Assembly (NCBI RefSeq): GCF_002797535.1
Contig: NZ_PGFD01000001.1
Location: 1,798,001-1,862,000, forward strand
DNA: 64,000 bases
DNA from: Chryseobacterium geocarposphaerae
GTDB taxonomy: Bacteria > Bacteroidota > Bacteroidia > Flavobacteriales > Weeksellaceae
Reading direction: 5' to 3'
Position 1 is the stretch's first letter; every line of letters begins with the position of its first letter. The position numbers and the translations under genes are program-made. Below the pieces are notes generated by a model, which had not been told where the DNA came from, ran no database searches, and worked only from the letters and a program-made list of their open reading frames with translations. Positions 1 through 8,295 of this stretch are shown here, in pieces.

Positions 1-2
1 CC

Positions 3-272
3 CCGGCTGTTTGTGGGATTCCGAAAGATTTCTGTAAAGAAAACATCCAGAAATTGGAAAAATACCCACGCGAATTGTATGCAGGTTATATCAAAATAGA
101 AACCGAAGAAAGTATCCAGTATTTTGTTAATCTCCGTTGTTCTAAACTTTACAAGAATGCCGTTCATCTTTTTGTGGGAGGCGGAATCACCGCTCAAAGC
201 AATCCGGAAAAAGAGTGGATAGAAACTGAACTGAAATCGGAAGCTGTGCTTAAAAATCTTGTGGTTTCTTAA
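3..272 (+). CDS. menF: Isochorismate synthase, C-terminal fragment (gene starts left of window)
   Basis: The last 89 codons of a chorismate-binding enzyme. The open frame enters from the window edge, so the start is not visible; a TTG at 54 is an internal Leu codon. The conserved PAVCGIPK segment, the YAGY strand, the FVNLRC segment and the GGGIT..SNPEKEWIET ending are the C-terminal hallmarks of MenF/EntC-type isochorismate synthases, rather than anthranilate or aminodeoxychorismate synthases. In this lineage the usual role is converting chorismate to isochorismate at the head of menaquinone synthesis, and menC (same pathway) lies about 21.8 kb away. A siderophore-type EntC role cannot be excluded from a fragment. 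Confidence 0.78.
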   Translation, partial: PAVCGIPKDFCKENIQKLEKYPRELYAGYIKIETEESIQYFVNLRCSKLYKNAVHLFVGGGITAQSNPEKEWIETELKSEAVLKNLVVS

Positions 273-310
273 ATTCACATTTTTATAGATTCGCATAATA
301 AGATTGGGGG

Positions 311-337
311 AGATTCTTCATTCTATTCAGAATGACA
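311..337 (+). repeat. Dispersed intergenic repeat, half-element
   Basis: AGATTCTTCATT followed by ATTCAGAATGACA. The same two blocks recur at 6811-6847, where they form the right arm of a fuller palindromic element. Lies downstream of the menF fragment, with no coding potential. Confidence 0.55.
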
Positions 338-366
338 AGCTTATATTTAGTGATAATCATAAAACG

Positions 367-395
367 AAAACCTCTTTCAGACTGAAAGAGGTTTT
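367..395. terminator. Bidirectional hairpin terminator
   Basis: Twelve-base perfect stem (367-378 with 384-395), 5 nt loop, A-run on one side and T-run on the other. Sits between the convergent menF fragment (+) and the small membrane protein (-), and can serve both. Confidence 0.8.
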
Positions 396-423
396 TGTTT
401 ATGATAGTATAATTAAAAAATAA

Positions 424-618
424 TTATTTTCTTACTCCTATTTTACTCCAGGTATTCATTACAAAAAGTAATATTAACCCTATAACACCTGCTCCAATAG
501 AGAAAACGAACTTCAAATTATCTTCTGATAAAAGATCTGTGTTGAAATCTATTGCATATACATTGATTCCGATAATGATAACGAAAACGATCAAAAATAC
601 TTTATAAAACTTCTGCAT
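424..618 (-). CDS. Small two-TM membrane protein, hypothetical
   Basis: 64 residues with two hydrophobic stretches: about residues 5-23 (FYKVFLIVFVIIIGINVYA) and 38-55 (FSIGAGVIGLILLFVMN). The second segment resembles that of the 68-residue protein at 42984-43190 (AGVIGL...MN). The start is 5 bp downstream of the marC stop, so the two are almost certainly cotranscribed, and the hairpin at 367-395 follows the stop. No function can be assigned; the family is not recognised. Confidence 0.65.
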   Translation of the reverse strand: MQKFYKVFLIVFVIIIGINVYAIDFNTDLLSEDNLKFVFSIGAGVIGLILLFVMNTWSKIGVRK

Positions 619-623
619 AATTT

Positions 624-1226
624 TTAAAAATTAATATAATTCTGCACCAATTGGGCAAAGTTTGCGGTAAATAATTTGATTGAAATCGCCAGAAGAATAA
701 TTCCAAAAACTTTCTGTAAAATAGCTAATGTTGCTTCCCCCATTTTCTTTTCCAGCCAAGTAGCAGATTTCAGCACCAAATATACGAAAATTGTATTGAG
801 AATGATTCCAAAAATGATATTAATATCATGGAATTCAGCTTTTAAAGATAAAGTGGTCGTTAAAGTCCCCGCTCCTGCTACCAGTGGGAAAGCAATAGGA
901 ACAATAGATGCCGACTTTGCTTCAGACGTTTTATTAATTTCAATTCCTAAGATCATTTCCAATGCAATAATAAAAATGACAAATGCACCTGCAATGGCAA
1001 ACGAATTGACATCTACTCCGATAAACTTCAAAATTTTGTTTCCTACAAAAAGAAAAACAAGCATAATTCCACCTGCTGTAATGGATGCTTTCCGGGCTTC
1101 AATCTGTCCGAATTTTTGCTGTAAACTTACTACAATAGGAATAGAACCAATGATATCAATCACGGCAAAAAGTACCATAAAACAGGTAATAATCTCTTTA
1201 ATAGAAAAATCTTCAAATACTCCCAT
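624..1226 (-). CDS. marC: MarC family integral membrane protein
   Basis: 200 residues, about the usual MarC/UPF0056 length, with six predicted hydrophobic segments. The N-terminal FAVIDIIGSIPIVVSL, the central FVIFIIALEMILGI and the SIVPIAFPLVAGAGTLTT motif are characteristic. Members are inner-membrane proteins often labelled NAAT-family transporters; despite the name, a role in multiple antibiotic resistance is not supported and the substrate is unknown. A TATTTTTG -7 box lies 21 bp upstream of the ATG, so the gene has its own promoter and probably carries the small downstream gene with it. Confidence 0.88.
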   Translation of the reverse strand: MGVFEDFSIKEIITCFMVLFAVIDIIGSIPIVVSLQQKFGQIEARKASITAGGIMLVFLFVGNKILKFIGVDVNSFAIAGAFVIFIIALEMILGIEINKTSEAKSASIVPIAFPLVAGAGTLTTTLSLKAEFHDINIIFGIILNTIFVYLVLKSATWLEKKMGEATLAILQKVFGIILLAISIKLFTANFAQLVQNYINF

Positions 1227-1247
1227 TACGTTAAATTAAGAATTTCG

Positions 1248-1255
1248 CAAAAATA
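1248..1255 (-). promoter_or_regulatory. -7 promoter element of marC
   Basis: On the minus strand this reads TATTTTTG, a perfect TAnnTTTG Bacteroidetes -7 box, 21 bp upstream of the marC ATG. Confidence 0.55.
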
Positions 1256-1269
1256 TGAAAAATAATTAA

Positions 1270-3012
1270 TTATTTGCTAATACTGGAATATAATTTAACA
1301 ATTGTGTTATATAGCTCATCAATTCCTTCTTCGGATTTTACCGGAGCATATTTTTCTATCTGAATTTTTTGTGAAAGGGTTCTGTATTCCTCCGCAATAT
1401 TATTCCCTTTATAGTTTTCTAAAAACATCGTAAAATCCTTTGTCGAACTCTGAAAATATTGATTTCTGACTTCTGAGTCAAGCTCTTCCACCGTTTCAAA
1501 AAACTTAGTATAATCGTTGTTTTCCTTCAGGTTTTTCAAATAGTTAAAATAATCCGTAATATCTGTTTTCAGCATAGTCCGGATTTCTTCCTCCGTTTCT
1601 GCCACAGAACCTAAAGACTGTGTAGATGTTGTTTTGCTAACCAAAGAACGCTTTTTTTGCCAATTTCTAAATACCAGATAAGCAACACATAAACTCAGCA
1701 GAATGGCAATATTTACAAATAAGATATTCCAGTTAAACTTATTTTTTTCTTTTACTTTAAATGAAGTTGTTTTTAAAACCGGAGTATTTACCGTCTCTAA
1801 AAAGTTATTGGTATATTCATTTACCTTTTCTACAGTGGAACGGGATTCCATCATCTGTTCATGAGAAAATGAGTGAATACTTAATTGTGCAACAGGAACT
1901 TCAACATATTCTTTTTTTTCAGGATCAAAAAACGAAAACTCTTCGGTTTTAATTGAAATCGCACCCTGTTTTTTAGGAATTACAATATAATTAGCAAAAA
2001 TTTCGCCTTTCATCCCCACTTTTCCGGGATAAACTTTTGAAGTAATTTTCGGATTAAAAAACTCATAGTCCTGGGAAGCTTCAATACCCGGTAATTTCAT
2101 ATCCATGATATTACCTTCTCCTGAAACTTTTACCACCACATTCATCGGCTTTTCCACCTCCGTTTTTCCTGCGGTTGGACAATAAACATCTACCTTAAAG
2201 TTTCCGACAGCATTTTTAAAGCTTCCGGGAGCCCCTTCCGGGAGTTTCTTTACATTGAGCTTTACTTTATTGGAAAGTATTTTATTCTTGCTTGAAAGTG
2301 TATTTACAGAAGCAGAAACAGCTGGTACTTCTACATAACCTGCATGATTAGGAAAAACCATAAAAACAGCAATTATCTGGGAAGCCATACTTCCACCCAT
2401 ATCAGAAGGATCGATCTCTGACTTTCTAAAATGTACCGGATGTACATTAATGTTGTCCTGCTGAGGAAGCTGTATATTCCTAACCTTTCTTAAGTTGTCT
2501 ATATTTCTTGAATATACTTTTAATACGGCAATGGTAGGCTGATCCTGATAAACTTCTCTATCCTCAATCTCCATATTCAGAAACACTTCATTCTGTGCTG
2601 CGATATGAGCAGAAGATCTTCTATCAATATCTTTTATAACAATATCAAAAGGTTCTGTTTTATAAATTTTGTTACTTACCGTAACGAGAACCGACCCAAT
2701 TCTGATTTTTCCTTTCTTTTTGGGTTCAAGTGCTAATCGGGTAATTTTTTCCGTAATGACCGTATTGGTCAAAGGATCCATAAAACTGTTGGTTACAGAT
2801 CCGCTACCTATAATGGTAAATTTGGAAAGATCCGGCAATTGAAATACAGATTGCTGTTCCAGATCTCCACCATTTAATTCCAACACAATGGTAAGATTAA
2901 TAATGTCTCTTCCATTATATTCTGCTTTATCAGATTCCAGAGAAAGGCTTACCTGTCCATAAGAAATTATGGAAATAAATAGGAGTAATATGTAGATAAG
3001 CTTTTGCTTCAT
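1270..3012 (-). CDS. batD: BatD family membrane-anchored protein
   Basis: 580 residues. Signal peptide (residues 1-20, ending ISYGQ), a long periplasmic region of beta-rich BatD modules (SVSLESDKAEYNGRD-type openings), a TM helix near residues 428-448 (ILFVNIAILLSLCVAYLVF) and a helical cytoplasmic tail. Last gene of the Bat (Bacteroides aerotolerance) operon. The ATG at 3012 overlaps the batC stop as TGATG, implying translational coupling; an ATG two codons earlier is possible but less likely. Bat proteins are linked to oxygen tolerance and envelope stress; the molecular role of BatD is unsettled. Confidence 0.9.
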   Translation of the reverse strand: MKQKLIYILLLFISIISYGQVSLSLESDKAEYNGRDIINLTIVLELNGGDLEQQSVFQLPDLSKFTIIGSGSVTNSFMDPLTNTVITEKITRLALEPKKKGKIRIGSVLVTVSNKIYKTEPFDIVIKDIDRRSSAHIAAQNEVFLNMEIEDREVYQDQPTIAVLKVYSRNIDNLRKVRNIQLPQQDNINVHPVHFRKSEIDPSDMGGSMASQIIAVFMVFPNHAGYVEVPAVSASVNTLSSKNKILSNKVKLNVKKLPEGAPGSFKNAVGNFKVDVYCPTAGKTEVEKPMNVVVKVSGEGNIMDMKLPGIEASQDYEFFNPKITSKVYPGKVGMKGEIFANYIVIPKKQGAISIKTEEFSFFDPEKKEYVEVPVAQLSIHSFSHEQMMESRSTVEKVNEYTNNFLETVNTPVLKTTSFKVKEKNKFNWNILFVNIAILLSLCVAYLVFRNWQKKRSLVSKTTSTQSLGSVAETEEEIRTMLKTDITDYFNYLKNLKENNDYTKFFETVEELDSEVRNQYFQSSTKDFTMFLENYKGNNIAEEYRTLSQKIQIEKYAPVKSEEGIDELYNTIVKLYSSISK

Positions 3013-3755
3013 CACCAATCTTTCTCGTTGCTTTGCGGCATCGAATAAGAATTTTTATTTAAAATTCTTCTGGCGGTTTCTTTTTCTTTTTCGCTTACTT
3101 TGTTTAATATGGCATTTTCAAGATCTTTTGGAATTTTGCCTTCATGACTCTGGTTCTGATCAGGATTATTTCCTTCCTGATTTTTCCCTTTATTTTGCTG
3201 GCCTTTTCCCTGATCCTGTTTTTGATCTTTAGGATTTCCGTTTTGATCATCATTTTGTTTTTGGTCACCGCCGCCTCCTTTGCCTGAGTTATTCTGCTGG
3301 TTCTTCTTTTGTTGGTTTTCTTTTTCCTTCAGTTTGGCAATTTCATAGTTTTTTCTTGTTGCCTCGCTTTTCGGATTTTGTTTTAAGGATTGCTTATAAT
3401 AATCTGCAGCTTTTTCGGGCTGATTCATTTGCATATAAGTGTTTCCTAAATTATGCAGAGCAGCTGCCTTATCCGGAAGAGTCTGAGAAAGCGCTTTTGC
3501 CTTTTCAAATTCTGCCTTTGCTTCTTCATATTTTTTGCTCTTATATAAAGCATTTCCCAGGTTATAATGAGCTGTAAAATCTTTATTATTCCGTTTTACC
3601 GCTTCCATATATTTGGAAGATGCACCCTCATAATTTTTATCATTAAATTTTTGATTGCCTTCATACACCAGAGTTCTGTAACTCTCCTGTCCGAACAAAC
3701 AGCCTGAAAAGCTTAAGACAAAAATAAACGATAAAAAAATGATTTTAGTATTCAT
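3012..3755 (-). CDS. batC: BatC-type tetratricopeptide repeat protein
   Basis: 247 residues from the ATG at 3755. Signal peptide with a possible lipobox (FSGCLFG), then three or so TPR units at about residues 28-135 (AHYNLGNALYKSKKYEEAKAEF, ALHNLGNTYMQMNQPEKAA), a low-complexity Lys/Gln/Asn/Gly linker at about 140-205 (GKGGGGDQKQNDDQNG) and a short conserved C-terminus (ILNKVSEKEKETARRIL). TPRs suggest a scaffold for the BatA/BatB vWA proteins. A TAATTTTG box sits only 6 bp upstream of this ATG, so the annotated alternative at 3764 would lie inside the promoter; the gene may also be transcribed separately from batB (98 bp gap). Confidence 0.85.
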   Translation of the reverse strand: MNTKIIFLSFIFVLSFSGCLFGQESYRTLVYEGNQKFNDKNYEGASSKYMEAVKRNNKDFTAHYNLGNALYKSKKYEEAKAEFEKAKALSQTLPDKAAALHNLGNTYMQMNQPEKAADYYKQSLKQNPKSEATRKNYEIAKLKEKENQQKKNQQNNSGKGGGGDQKQNDDQNGNPKDQKQDQGKGQQNKGKNQEGNNPDQNQSHEGKIPKDLENAILNKVSEKEKETARRILNKNSYSMPQSNEKDW

Positions 3756-3761
3756 CAAATG

Positions 3762-3769
3762 CAAAATTA
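3762..3769 (-). promoter_or_regulatory. Candidate -7 element upstream of batC
   Basis: Minus strand reads TAATTTTG, matching TAnnTTTG, 6 bp before the batC ATG. If used, the transcript would be leaderless or nearly so. No clear -33 TTG was found at the expected spacing, so this is tentative. Confidence 0.35.
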
Positions 3770-3853
3770 TTCCTTTATATGTTAATAAACAGATTCTAAT
3801 TTGTTAAAATTGGGTTAAAGTACAACTTAATAGCCTGTATACTAAACAGAAAA

Positions 3854-4861
3854 TTAAACATTAAAATCTCTTTTAGGATTAAATATATAAATTAAAAAGA
3901 AGAATAAAATTGAAACTCCCAAGAAATATTGATAATAATGATTAGCATTTTGCGATTTCACCACCGTTTCCGAAGAGAATGATTTTTTACTCAGAATATC
4001 AAGGATTTTATTGGGGGTTTCATTGATATTATTTCCGTCAATATAATCTCCACCTGTCGATTCAGCTATTTTGTGGAGAGCTTCCGTTTGTCTTTTAGAG
4101 ATTACGGTTTCTCCGTTCATGTTAGATTTATACCCCATTAACTGCCCAAAAGAATATTCAGGAACAGGAGCTCCTTCTTCTGTTCCGATTCCAACGGTGG
4201 TTACCACAATTCCTTCTTTATTGGCCAGCCTTATGGCAGCTGCATCGTTGCCTTCATTATCTTCCCCGTCACTTAGCAAAACCACTTTTCGGGCTCCTTT
4301 ACTTACATTTTTAAACTTTTCTGCAGCCACTTCCATCGCTTTCAGAAAATCCGTTCCCTGAATCTGCATAGAATTGGTTTCAATGCCGTTAATATACGTT
4401 TCCGCAGAAGAATAATCAGTTGTCAAAGGCATTATGGAGGTTGCTTCCCCTGCGAAAATCACTACTCCAACTTTATCACTCTTCATTTTCTGCATGGTAT
4501 TGATCATCACATTTTTGGCTTCCATTAAACGGTTGGGTTCCACATCTTCCGCATTCATAGAATTGGAAACATCGAGCATAAAGATCACATTATTCAGCCT
4601 CTGCTTGGTCTCAACTTCATTGGAACCACTCAGCAGATCAATGATAGAAAAAATAAGAAATAAAGTCCCTAAAAGATATAAGGCGGGAAAAAATTTTGTA
4701 AATCCTGAACTTTTTTCAAATAATTGCTCATGAAACTGAGCTTCGGCAAATACCTCTCTCCTTTTCTTTTTCCATTTAAAAAAACGGATCAGCAGTATGG
4801 CCAGAAACGGCAATAGCAAAAGCAACAACAAATACCAGTAATTTCCTAAATACCAATCCAT
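3854..4861 (-). CDS. batB: BatB, von Willebrand factor A domain protein
   Basis: 335 residues. Two N-terminal TM segments (about 8-26 and 58-78), a vWA domain (about 90-290) with an intact MIDAS metal site (DVSNS, D97/S99/S101; later TTDYSS and LLSDGEDNEGND), and a C-terminal TM helix (about 308-328). This is the standard BatB layout, with the vWA domain expected in the periplasm. The start overlaps the batA stop by one base (4861), so the pair is translationally coupled. Paralogous to batA next door. Confidence 0.92.
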   Translation of the reverse strand: MDWYLGNYWYLLLLLLLPFLAILLIRFFKWKKKRREVFAEAQFHEQLFEKSSGFTKFFPALYLLGTLFLIFSIIDLLSGSNEVETKQRLNNVIFMLDVSNSMNAEDVEPNRLMEAKNVMINTMQKMKSDKVGVVIFAGEATSIMPLTTDYSSAETYINGIETNSMQIQGTDFLKAMEVAAEKFKNVSKGARKVVLLSDGEDNEGNDAAAIRLANKEGIVVTTVGIGTEEGAPVPEYSFGQLMGYKSNMNGETVISKRQTEALHKIAESTGGDYIDGNNINETPNKILDILSKKSFSSETVVKSQNANHYYQYFLGVSILFFFLIYIFNPKRDFNV

Positions 4862-5853
4862 CAGCTCAATAATTTATAAAATACCCATCTCAACAAAGCA
4901 TCAAAAACCAACATTCCCAATGCAATCCAGAGAAAAAACTTAAAATATTCTTCGTAATTGTATAGTTTGGAAACCTTGATATCAGATTTTTCCAATTGAT
5001 TAATCTCATCATATACTTCTGCCAGTCCAGAATTCGAAGTTGCTCTGAAATATTTTCCTCCCGTCATTTGTGCAACTTCTCTCAAAACAGGCTCATCAAT
5101 CTTAACCTCAGTTTCTGTAAATACCAGATCTCCAAATATATCGGTCTGTGTTGGCATTAAAGCATATCCATTCGTTCCGATCCCAATAGAATATACTTTG
5201 ATATTATTATTTTTGGCAAGCTCAGCAGCAATTTGTGGCGGCATCGCATTTTCGATCGTGTTGACACCATCTGTCATTAAGATAATAATCTTACTCTTTG
5301 CCTTACTGTTTTTAAGATGATTAACCGCAACGGAAAGTCCTTCTCCGATTGCTGTTCCCGGCTGAAGTTCCATTGGATTCAGATTTTTCAGCTCATCTAT
5401 AACAACCTGATGATCGGAAGTTACAGGAACTTTGGTAAACGCCTCCCCTGAATACGCAACTAAACCAATTCTGTCATTCGGCCGTTTTTCAACGAACTTA
5501 ACTGCAATATCCTTTAAAGCCGTTAAACGGTCCGGAGTTAAATCCTTTGCCAGCATACTTAAAGAAACATCCACGGAAAGCATAATATCGACTCCTTTCG
5601 TATCGTCTCTGTCCTGAGAAATGGTAAAGGTTCTTGGTCTTGCCATAGCAATGATCAAAGCGGAGAGAATGATATACTTCGATATCTTCAGCAAAAAGAG
5701 CACAGGAAGAATACCGTTATTACTTCCCATATTTTTTACGGTAGGAACTTTGATTCCTTTTCTTTTCTGCTTCCTTATATCTTTAAACAAAAGAGGAATA
5801 AACAATAAGAAAAGAAGCAAGAACCACGGACTATAAAATTCAAAATCAAACAT
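4861..5853 (-). CDS. batA: BatA, von Willebrand factor A domain protein
   Basis: 330 residues. N-terminal TM segments at about 8-23 and 55-72 around the conserved ALIIAMARPR motif, a vWA domain with MIDAS residues DVSLS (D95/S97/S99) and LMTDGVNT, and a C-terminal TM near residues 308-326. Overlaps the upstream gene by 8 bp (5846-5853) and the downstream batB by 1 bp, so the block is transcribed and translated as a unit. Part of the aerotolerance operon. Confidence 0.92.
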   Translation of the reverse strand: MFDFEFYSPWFLLLFLLFIPLLFKDIRKQKRKGIKVPTVKNMGSNNGILPVLFLLKISKYIILSALIIAMARPRTFTISQDRDDTKGVDIMLSVDVSLSMLAKDLTPDRLTALKDIAVKFVEKRPNDRIGLVAYSGEAFTKVPVTSDHQVVIDELKNLNPMELQPGTAIGEGLSVAVNHLKNSKAKSKIIILMTDGVNTIENAMPPQIAAELAKNNNIKVYSIGIGTNGYALMPTQTDIFGDLVFTETEVKIDEPVLREVAQMTGGKYFRATSNSGLAEVYDEINQLEKSDIKVSKLYNYEEYFKFFLWIALGMLVFDALLRWVFYKLLS

Positions 5854-6742
5854 CCTTTCTCAAGTTTTCAAATTCCAGATCTTTTGAAGACCTTTTCACA
5901 AATTCTCTGATATTTGCAAAATCTTTCTCCATTGCTTCCTGATCGGGAAAGGTTTTGGCAAATTTCACCAGATCTCCGCGCAAGAAGACTTCTTCCACTA
6001 CTTTTTCGTTTTCCTGAGAAATGGTATTATTTTTTTTCATCAAATCAATTAAATCATCCGTCAATAACACATCTGCAGGCAAATGGTATTGTCTGGAAAT
6101 AAACTTTCTGGAAATATCGATCAGCTCCACATAGAATGAACGGTAATCTCCACTTTCCACATATTTTTTCTTCTTTAAAGAATCCAGTTCCTTTAAAGTC
6201 TGGTTGGTCGCTACTACAGGAGAATCTTTCGCTTTTCTGCCCCATTTAATGAACATAATAATGGCAATTATTAAAGCAATGACCGATAAAGCGGCTAAAA
6301 TATACCATTTATAAAGCTCCCAGTAATCTTTCACTTCCAGATTTACCTCTTTATTGTTCATGATATCATTAATCTGGTCGCCTTTTTTCGCCGTATTAAT
6401 GACATCTATTTCATAAGGAATCGTTTTTAAAACCTTTCCATCCACTTTGAATTCCAGTTCAGGAATTTTAAAAGTCCCTTCTTCAAATACTGCAAATTCA
6501 ATTCTTCGGTAATAAATATCCTTAGTCTGGGCAATACTGTCTTTTACTTCTTCAAAATGAAAGGGCAGAAGCTCATTCTCGGGAGCAGCAGAAACTTTTT
6601 TATCATGTAAATTATTAATGGTAATAACAATATGATTGAGTTCTCCCAAAGCAATGGTTTTCTTCTCAACACTGGAAGAAAGTATCTGCGAAAAAGCATT
6701 TGCACAGATCAAAAAACACAATATGAATAGTAGTTTTTTCAA
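5846..6742 (-). CDS. Bat-operon protein with signal peptide and one TM helix
   Basis: 298 residues: signal peptide (residues 1-18, CANAFSQ), a periplasmic beta-rich domain of about 120 residues reminiscent of a BatD module, a TM helix near 147-166 (ILAALSVIALIIAIIMFI), then a cytoplasmic helical domain with conserved FYVELIDISRKFISRQYHLPADVLLTDDLI. Equivalent proteins commonly sit between the DUF58 gene and batA in Bacteroidetes. I do not recognise a named family with confidence. It shares the plan of BatD (periplasmic Ig-like part, TM, cytoplasmic tail) and may be its partner. Confidence 0.82.
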   Translation of the reverse strand: MKKLLFILCFLICANAFSQILSSSVEKKTIALGELNHIVITINNLHDKKVSAAPENELLPFHFEEVKDSIAQTKDIYYRRIEFAVFEEGTFKIPELEFKVDGKVLKTIPYEIDVINTAKKGDQINDIMNNKEVNLEVKDYWELYKWYILAALSVIALIIAIIMFIKWGRKAKDSPVVATNQTLKELDSLKKKKYVESGDYRSFYVELIDISRKFISRQYHLPADVLLTDDLIDLMKKNNTISQENEKVVEEVFLRGDLVKFAKTFPDQEAMEKDFANIREFVKRSSKDLEFENLRKDV

Positions 6743-6770
6743 TTTTATCTTTAAATTTTAACCTTTCATC

Positions 6771-6847
6771 TGTCGTTCTGACGAAGGAAGAATCTTCAGT
6801 AAACACAATAGATTCTTCATTTCTTTTACGCTACATTCAGAATGACA
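6771..6847. repeat. Palindromic dispersed repeat element
   Basis: About 77 bp imperfect inverted repeat: left arm TGTCGTTCTGACG...GAAGAATCT, right arm AGATTCTTC...TTCAGAATGACA. The right arm matches the half-element at 311-337. It fills the gap between the DUF58 gene and its downstream partner in an otherwise tightly packed operon. Related elements are, from memory, common in flavobacterial intergenic DNA. Confidence 0.6.
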
Positions 6848-6863
6848 ACAGAACGTTTATTTT

Positions 6864-7727
6864 TTATTTCTTCTGAAAATAATTATACAATAATTTTGAG
6901 TAATCCGAACCTGTATTAATATTCATAAAACTCGCGGAACTATTCGCAAAATCTTCTTCCAGATCTCTCAGTTTCTGCTTCTGAGCCTCCGCAAAAGTAT
7001 ATCTCCATCTTGCACTGGAGGTATTTGCCCAGACCTGTTTTCCTGTTTCCGCATCATACAATAAAGTATAGCCAACATCAGGAATTTCATTATCCTTTTC
7101 ATCAAAAATCCTCATTCCCAGCAACTGATGCTTTTTTGAAGCCACTCTCAGCATTTTGGAATCATACTCATCTTCAAAATCCGAGAAGAGAAATACCAGA
7201 GATTTTCTTTTGAAAATTCCCATCATATATTCCATGGCTTTGTCAATTCTTGAAACCGCAGGAACGTAATCTGCTGTGAGAATATTACTGATAATGGAAA
7301 GAATATGTTTTCTCCCCTTTTGCGGAGGAATTACTTTATATACCTTATCCGCAAATAAAATCAATCCTACTTTATCATTATTCCCTGCCGCCGAAAAGCC
7401 CAAGCTTGCCGCAATTTCTGCAACATATTCTCTTTTCAGCTGAGTTTTTGTTCCGTAATCCATCGAAGCGGAAATATCTACGAGCAGCATCATGGTCAAT
7501 TCCCTTTCCTCTTCCATCACTTTCACGAATGGCTCACGGAAACGTGCTGTTTTATTCCAGTCAATTCTACGGATCTCGTCACCAAACTGATACGGACGAA
7601 CTTCCGAGAAAGTCATTCCCTGCCCTTTAAAAGCACTGTGATATTGCCCCATCAAAGTAGCTTCCGTCTTCTTTCGGGTACGGATTTCTATTTGCTTGAC
7701 TTTTTTTACAATATCTTTTATCTGCAT
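6864..7727 (-). CDS. DUF58 domain-containing protein
   Basis: 287 residues, soluble. The DUF58 signature FSEVRPYQFGDEIRRIDWN is at about residues 39-57, followed by a vWA-like fold with LLVDISASMDYG. DUF58 proteins partner with MoxR AAA+ ATPases, here two genes upstream with a GNAT gene in between. The 109 bp gap to the GNAT gene contains AT-rich TTAAAC/TTTAAAG spacer sequence. Position and family point to cytoplasmic chaperone-like work in the Bat system. Confidence 0.9.
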   Translation of the reverse strand: MQIKDIVKKVKQIEIRTRKKTEATLMGQYHSAFKGQGMTFSEVRPYQFGDEIRRIDWNKTARFREPFVKVMEEERELTMMLLVDISASMDYGTKTQLKREYVAEIAASLGFSAAGNNDKVGLILFADKVYKVIPPQKGRKHILSIISNILTADYVPAVSRIDKAMEYMMGIFKRKSLVFLFSDFEDEYDSKMLRVASKKHQLLGMRIFDEKDNEIPDVGYTLLYDAETGKQVWANTSSARWRYTFAEAQKQKLRDLEEDFANSSASFMNINTGSDYSKLLYNYFQKK

Positions 7728-7836
7728 ATGATTAATTTAAAGTTTAAAGTTTTCTGTTCCGAGCTTTTAGCTTAATGTATATCTTGTTCAATTTAAATCA
7801 ACTGTATAGTCACCAATAAACTTTAAACCTCAAACA

Positions 7837-8295
7837 TTAAATCTTGAACTCTATGGAAACATTAAACCATTCATCATCAAATTTCGGGTTGTATTTTTTA
7901 TAGAAATTAATCGCCGGTTCATTCCAGTTCAACACCTGAAAAACCATTCCGCTGTATTGATTGGATTTCCCATACTCCATGGTTGCTTCAAACAATTTCT
8001 TTCCGATTTGTTGGCCTCTCAACTTTTCCGTCACCACCAAATCCTCCAGATATAACCTTCTCCCTTTCCATGTTGAATATCTGTCATAATACAATGAAAT
8101 ACCAACAATTCCACCATTATATTCAGCAACAAAAGCTCCCCAAACAGGAGAATTTCCAAATCCGTCTTCAGTAAATTGCTCTAAAGTTAAAGTAACTTCA
8201 GGCAAAGCCTTTTCATAATCGGCCAATTCTTTGATCAGCTCCAACATGGGAGCACAATCTTCGTGAACGGCTTTCCTAATAATCACCTCACTCAT
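7837..8295 (-). CDS. GNAT family N-acetyltransferase
   Basis: 152 residues, a single GNAT domain. The acetyl-CoA binding loop is LRGQQIGKKLFEATM, preceded by YLEDLVVTEK; the C-terminus FYKKYNPKFDDEWFNVSIEF is typical of diamine/thialysine acetyltransferase-like members. The start overlaps the moxR stop by one base (8295), implying coupled translation. The substrate cannot be read from sequence. A GNAT gene between moxR and DUF58 is not part of the usual operon core and may be a passenger. Confidence 0.88.
   Translation of the reverse strand: MSEVIIRKAVHEDCAPMLELIKELADYEKALPEVTLTLEQFTEDGFGNSPVWGAFVAEYNGGIVGISLYYDRYSTWKGRRLYLEDLVVTEKLRGQQIGKKLFEATMEYGKSNQYSGMVFQVLNWNEPAINFYKKYNPKFDDEWFNVSIEFKI

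Noticed and set aside
676..1239. 187-codon plus-strand ORF opposite marC
   Set aside because: Antisense shadow; marC on the other strand has clear family motifs and a promoter.
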